Of a DNA stretch of 40,336 bases, positions 36,004-40,336 are shown one piece after another. The translations under genes and the position numbers were made by a program. The stretch's first letter is position 1. Each line of letters opens with the position of its first letter. The DNA comes from Planctomycetota bacterium (GTDB taxonomy: Bacteria > Planctomycetota > SZUA-567). The notes under the pieces were generated by a model. The model had not been told where the DNA came from. It did no database searches and saw only the letters and a list, made by a program, of their open reading frames with translations. The stretch spans positions 1 through 40,336 of the forward strand of contig JAISYL010000097.1 of assembly GCA_031269935.1 (NCBI GenBank). Direction: 5' to 3'.

Positions 36004-37334
36004 CTTTCCGCTATTTTCCCCATACCGCCGACGATATCCGGGAAATGCTCGCCGCGGTGGGAGTTGACGCCATCGACGATCTCTTCGCCGACATTCCCCC
36101 GGAATGCCGGCGGGATCGTCCGCTGGAGCTGCCCGGACCCCTGGACGAATGGGAACTGACCCGCCGGCTGGAGGAAATGGCCGCCGCCGCCGGCGGCGAC
36201 TGGCGGGTATTCGTCGGCGGCGGCTCCCAACCGCATCGAATCCCGGCCCTGGTCCCCGCCTTGGCGGGTCGGTCGGAATTTCTCACCGCCTACACCCCCT
36301 ATCAGCCGGAAATCAGCCAAGGGACGCTCCAGGCGATTTTCGAGTTCCAGACCCTGGTGGCCCGCCTAACCGGTTTGGCGGCGGCCAACGCTAGCCTTTA
36401 CGACGGCGCCACCGCCCTGGCGGAAGCGGCGCTTATGGCAATCCGGATACGATCCCGGCGCCAAATCGCGGTGAGCGGGTTGGTGCATCCGCATTGGCGG
36501 GAGGTGCTGGACGCTTATCTAAGACCCCTGGAGGGAACGCGAATCGTCACCTTGCCGCCCGGAGCGGACGGGCGGACAAATCTTTCGCCGTTGGGGGAAT
36601 TGCCGGAGCCGGCGGTTCTCATCCTGCAATCCCCGAATTTTCTCGGCTTTTTCGAGGATCTGCGGACGGCGGGGGAAGCCATTCACGCCGCCGGAGGGCT
36701 GCTGGCGGCCGGCTTCAGCGAACCTTTCGCCCTGGGCCTGGCCAAAAATCCGGGGGAACTCGGGGCCGACCTGGCTTTCGGCGAGGGTCAAAGCCTGGGG
36801 ATCCCCCAATCCTTCGGCGGCCCCGGGCTGGGGCTGCTCGCCGCCCGGGCTGAATTCCTGCGCCAGCTTCCCGGGCGCCTAGTGGGGGAGACGATCGACA
36901 ACCGCGGTCGCCGGGGCTTCGTCCTCACCCTGGCCGCCCGCGAACAACACATCCGCCGGGCCCGGGCGGTGTCGAACATCTGCTCCAATGCCGGTCACGC
37001 CGCCCTGACCGCCGCCGTTTTCATGGCCGCCTGCGGCGGAAGCGGCTTCCGGAAAATCGCCCAGGCCAACCTGGACCTGGCCGAGTATTTCAAGGCGGGA
37101 TTGCTGCGAATCGGCTTTGAAAAAATATCCGGCCTCCCCACTTTCAATGAATTCGCCCTGCGCGCCCCGGCTTGGTTCCCGGCTCGTCACGCCGCCCTCA
37201 GGAAGCGCCGCGTCCTGGCCGGACTGTCCCTGGCGGAATATTATCCGGAATACCCCGGAGCCTGGCTTTTCGGGGTCGGCGAAACCAGGGACGGGGCGGA
37301 TATCGACCGGCTGCTGGAGGAATTGAAGCCATGA
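36000..37334 (+). CDS. gcvPA: Glycine dehydrogenase (decarboxylating) subunit 1
   Basis: MTFRYFPHTADDIREMLAAVGV, AYTPYQPEISQGTLQAIFEFQTLVARLTGL, SFGGPGLGLLAAR, NICSNAGHAALTAAVFMA. Confidence 0.95.
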   Translation: MTFRYFPHTADDIREMLAAVGVDAIDDLFADIPPECRRDRPLELPGPLDEWELTRRLEEMAAAAGGDWRVFVGGGSQPHRIPALVPALAGRSEFLTAYTPYQPEISQGTLQAIFEFQTLVARLTGLAAANASLYDGATALAEAALMAIRIRSRRQIAVSGLVHPHWREVLDAYLRPLEGTRIVTLPPGADGRTNLSPLGELPEPAVLILQSPNFLGFFEDLRTAGEAIHAAGGLLAAGFSEPFALGLAKNPGELGADLAFGEGQSLGIPQSFGGPGLGLLAARAEFLRQLPGRLVGETIDNRGRRGFVLTLAAREQHIRRARAVSNICSNAGHAALTAAVFMAACGGSGFRKIAQANLDLAEYFKAGLLRIGFEKISGLPTFNEFALRAPAWFPARHAALRKRRVLAGLSLAEYYPEYPGAWLFGVGETRDGADIDRLLEELKP

Positions 37335-38821
37335 GCGAAAACCAGAGGGCGGCCGGAATCGGCGCCTCCGGATTGGTTCTGGAGGAACCGCTCCTGTGGG
37401 AACGCGGCCGGCCCGGCCGTTCCGGAATGAGCCCGCCCCGCCCCGGGGTTCCCGCCGCCGCCCTTCCCCCCGAGCTCGCCGGGAGCGGGCCCGACTGGCC
37501 GGATCTTTCCGAACCGGAGGTGGTGCGTCATTACACCCGGCTTTCGAGCTGGAATTTCGGGGTGGACACCGGCCTGTATCCGCTGGGCAGTTGCACCATG
37601 AAGTACAACCCGAAAATCAACGAAAAATTGGCGGCCCTGCCGGGCTTCGCCGGGGCGCATCCCCTGCTCCCGGAAGAGGCGGTCCAGGGGGCGCTCAGGC
37701 TGATTTACGAACTGGAGGGTTTCCTGGCCGAAATCGCCGGGCTGTCGGCCGCCAGCCTCCAGCCGGCGGCCGGCGCCCACGGCGAACTTTGCGGGATGCT
37801 GATGTTCTCGGCCTGGCACCGCCGGCGCGGCGGCGGGCGCGACAAGATATTGATTCCCGACACCGCCCACGGGACCAACCCGGCCTCGGCCGCCATGTGC
37901 GGCTTCCGGGAAGTGAAGCTGCCGCTGGGCCCGGACGGGATCCTGGAGGCCGGACCGGTGGCCGAACTGATGGACGGGCAAACGGCCGGCATCATGGTGA
38001 CCAACCCCAACACGCTGGGGCTGTTCGAATCGAACCTGCCGGCCATCAGCCGGCTGGTGCATGAACGGGGCGGCCTGGTTTACGCCGACGGCGCCAACCT
38101 CAACGCGATCATGGGCCGGGTCGATTTGGGCAAAATGGGGGTGGATGCGGCGCATTTCAACCTGCACAAGTCGATGTCGACTCCCCACGGGGGCGGCGGG
38201 CCGGGCGCCGGACCGGTGGCGGTGGGGAAGGAACTGGCCCCGTTTCTCCCCGGGCCCCGGGTGGCGCTGCGGGACGGGCGCTATGTCTGGAACCGGGATC
38301 CGCCGCTTTCCATCGGCCGGCTGCATTCCTTTCACGGCCAGTTCGCCGTTTGCCTGCGGGCCTACGCCTATATCCTGAGCCTGGGTCCGGAAATCCGCAC
38401 CGCCAGCGGCTTGGCGGTCCTGAACGCCAATTATGTCCGGGAGAAGCTCCGAACCGCCTTCGATCTTCCATTCGGGCGCCGTTCCCTGCACGAATGCGTT
38501 TTCACCGACGCCCGGCAGAAAAAACATGGGGTGACCACCCTTGATTTGGCCAAACGCCTGATCGACCTCGGCTACCATCCGCCCACCATCTATTTTCCCC
38601 TGGCGGTGAGCGGGGCGATGATGATTGAGCCGACCGAAACCGAGTCCCGGGAAGATCTGGACGCCTTTGTCGCCGCCATGCTGCGGATGGCGGACGAGGC
38701 GGAGAGGGAACCGGAGGTTCTCCACCGGGCTCCGATCCGCTCCTTGGCCGGCCGGCTGGACGAAACCGCCGCCGCCCGCCGGCCCCGGCTGACCGGCGAC
38801 ATGGGGGTAGGCCATGCTTGA
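37331..38821 (+). CDS. gcvPB: Glycine dehydrogenase (decarboxylating) subunit 2
   Basis: SWNFGVDTGLYPLGSCTMKYNPKINEKLAALPGFAGAHPL, IPDTAHGTNPASAAMCGF, FNLHKSMSTPHGGGGPGAGPVAV. Confidence 0.95.
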   Translation: MSENQRAAGIGASGLVLEEPLLWERGRPGRSGMSPPRPGVPAAALPPELAGSGPDWPDLSEPEVVRHYTRLSSWNFGVDTGLYPLGSCTMKYNPKINEKLAALPGFAGAHPLLPEEAVQGALRLIYELEGFLAEIAGLSAASLQPAAGAHGELCGMLMFSAWHRRRGGGRDKILIPDTAHGTNPASAAMCGFREVKLPLGPDGILEAGPVAELMDGQTAGIMVTNPNTLGLFESNLPAISRLVHERGGLVYADGANLNAIMGRVDLGKMGVDAAHFNLHKSMSTPHGGGGPGAGPVAVGKELAPFLPGPRVALRDGRYVWNRDPPLSIGRLHSFHGQFAVCLRAYAYILSLGPEIRTASGLAVLNANYVREKLRTAFDLPFGRRSLHECVFTDARQKKHGVTTLDLAKRLIDLGYHPPTIYFPLAVSGAMMIEPTETESREDLDAFVAAMLRMADEAEREPEVLHRAPIRSLAGRLDETAAARRPRLTGDMGVGHA

Positions 38822-39617
38822 AACGAAAGTGGACACCCATACCCACAGCGTGCTTTCCGGCCATGCCTGGAGCACGCTCCGGGAAAACGCCGCCGCCGCC
38901 GCCCGCCGCGGCCTGGAAGGCTTTTGCCTCACCGAGCACGGCCCCGCCGTCCCCGGGGCCGGCCCCTTCTTCCTGGCCTCGGCCCAAAAAATGCTTCCCG
39001 GAACTCTCGGGGGGGTGCGGGTATTCTACGGAGTCGAGGCCGACATCATGGACTTCAAGGGCGGCCTGGATATCGACGACAAGTCGCTGTTCGGCCTGGA
39101 GTTCGTCATCGCCAGCCTGCACGACCTCTGCCTCTCCCCCGGCACCCCCCGGGAAAACACCGAAGCCTATCTCGGCGCCCTCCGGCACCCTTGCGTCGAC
39201 ATCATCGGACATCTTGACGATCGCCGCACCCCCAGCGAATTCGCGACCATCGTCCGGGAAGCCGGACGGCTGGGGAAGCTAATCGAAATCAACAACAATT
39301 CGTTGCTGATCCGCAAGGGCAGCCGGCCGCGGATGGAGGAGATAATCCGGCTCTGCGGCGAACATTCGGTGCCGGTGGCGGTGGCCAGCGACGCCCATTT
39401 CGACGACATGGTGGGGGCGGTGGAGGAGTCCCTGGAACTGCTGGATCGTCTCGGCTTCCCGGAAAGCCTGGTGGCCAATCGAGATCTGGCGTCTTTCGGG
39501 AAATATCTGGCGGTCCGGGAAGCCCGGGTCGAGTCGGCCTGGAAGGAACGGTTCGGCGCTTCCGGCTCCATCCGCCGCAAGGGAAGGCTGGCTCCCCCCG
39601 GAACGCCCGGCGTCTAA
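38814..39617 (+). CDS. PHP-domain phosphatase, YcdX-like
   Basis: VDTHTHSVLSGHAWSTLRENAAAAARRGLEGFCLTEHGP, YGVEADIMDFKG, ASLHDLC, VDIIGHLDD, VAVASDAHF. Confidence 0.88.
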   Translation: MLETKVDTHTHSVLSGHAWSTLRENAAAAARRGLEGFCLTEHGPAVPGAGPFFLASAQKMLPGTLGGVRVFYGVEADIMDFKGGLDIDDKSLFGLEFVIASLHDLCLSPGTPRENTEAYLGALRHPCVDIIGHLDDRRTPSEFATIVREAGRLGKLIEINNNSLLIRKGSRPRMEEIIRLCGEHSVPVAVASDAHFDDMVGAVEESLELLDRLGFPESLVANRDLASFGKYLAVREARVESAWKERFGASGSIRRKGRLAPPGTPGV

Positions 39618-39794
39618 AATGGGCGGCGCCGAAAAAAACACGATTATTTGGTTATGGCGAAAGCGTTTTGATTTTCGGACGACCGTCCATTCCAAACCCT
39701 TAGTATACAATGTGTACAATGGTTATGTAACAATAACAACCGAAAACCATACGCGCTTGGGTATAATTCATCACGATTTTTCCGGAAAAAGAAT

Positions 39795-39824
39795 TTGACA
39801 TGACGGCTAAGGTTATAATATACT
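39795..39824 (+). promoter_or_regulatory. Candidate promoter in AT-rich right flank (TTGACA-N18-TATACT)
   Basis: Consensus -35 and near-consensus -10 with 18-nt spacing. No evident downstream coding gene before the inverted repeat. Confidence 0.45.
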
Positions 39825-39916
39825 TTTTAAGCGTGTTAGGGTTGGTGAAGAGATGCAAACTTGATATGGGCGGGTTCAGAATGTCTGGATTATTAGGCAG
39901 ATACAGTACGTATTAT

Positions 39917-40208
39917 AAAATGAACGCAACATAATACTTATTATCGGACATTGGCTAAAATAGAATCAATTTATCTATAATTGCGCTCCGGCTCGTGGTC
40001 TTGCAGTAACGTAACCACAATAAATGTTTATTGTTATATGATTATAAACGCCGACAACTCGAAAACGTAAAATTCCTCGCCAACCATCCTCGCGGTACCA
40101 TCTACATCAAACATCAAGTCCATCGCATGTCAAAATATGGTGGTTTTTCGCGCCAAACCGGAATATTTCTTTTATGTCCGATAATAAGTATTATGTTGCG
40201 TTCATTTT
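39917..40208. repeat. 35-bp perfect inverted repeat (39917-39951 / 40174-40208) flanking 222 bp
   Basis: AAAATGAACGCAACATAATACTTATTATCGGACAT and its exact reverse complement. Both ends stop at mismatches. Confidence 0.9.
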
Positions 40209-40336
40209 GGACCGCACAATGTATCAATTATTGAATCCGGAGATTATCCGGAAGAAATATCTGGTGATTTCCCGGTTTTTGGACGACCAGGGTCGGCAGG
40301 CCTGGGCGGCGGTGGAGGCCGAGGCGTTGGGTGAGG
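40174..40336 (+). CDS. N-terminus of probable ISAzo13-family transposase, cut by window edge
   Basis: Open frame to the window end. From ATG 40174: MSDNKYYVAFILDRTMYQLLNPEIIRKKYLVISRFLDDQGRQAWAAVEAEALGE. The IRKKYL..LDD..RQAWAAVEAEALG part resembles ISAzo13 N-termini. The true start may be ATG 40219. Confidence 0.55.
   Translation, partial: MSDNKYYVAFILDRTMYQLLNPEIIRKKYLVISRFLDDQGRQAWAAVEAEALGE

Noticed and set aside
40031-40234. 67-aa ORF MLYDYKRRQLENVKFLANHPRG...
   Set aside because: It crosses the inverted repeat out of frame with the transposase start and has no recognisable motif. Probably a chance ORF in AT-rich DNA.
1-40336. CRISPR arrays, rRNA, tRNA, toxin-antitoxin, restriction-modification or phage modules
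   Set aside because: No regularly spaced direct repeats, cloverleaf-like genes, or relevant protein motifs were recognised while reading the window and ORF track. A tRNAscan/Infernal/DefenseFinder run would be needed to be certain.

Overview
GC-rich bacterial window made mostly of housekeeping genes, with transposase fragments at both edges: an IS630-like DDE transposase running in from the left, and the N-terminus of an ISAzo13-like transposase running off the right. In order: Kef/CPA2 antiporter with a PTS-EIIA domain, HDOD protein and sigma-70 factor (all -); pyruvate:ferredoxin oxidoreductase (+); an exported Pro-rich orphan (+); a complete trp operon trpE-trpGD-trpCF-trpB-trpA (-) preceded by a legible Trp-codon attenuator; FtsH, an LptE-like lipoprotein, a BamD-like TPR protein, a second TPR protein, and an RND pump with its adaptor (all -); S41 peptidase with a HEAT-like N-terminus, FolC and an exported cyclophilin (+); Pta (-); and gcvT-gcvH-gcvPA-gcvPB plus a PHP phosphatase (+). 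The best non-routine signals are: (1) a three-copy dispersed palindromic element (AARKNAAATCRAAC-N12-GATTTNCYTTAAAAGYC) with compensatory stem changes, each copy upstream of a gene for an exported protein; (2) a trp leader with UGG-UGG and competing hairpins; (3) a G8/C8 tract that inserts Pro-Pro exactly in the helix-turn-helix of the sigma factor; (4) a 35-bp perfect inverted repeat around a 222-bp AT-rich segment next to the right-edge transposase; and (5) an envelope-biogenesis gene string in which an RND pump is translationally coupled to a TPR protein of unknown role. No CRISPR array, rRNA or tRNA was recognised. No new defence-type system was found, and the host taxon cannot be fixed from the sequence alone.
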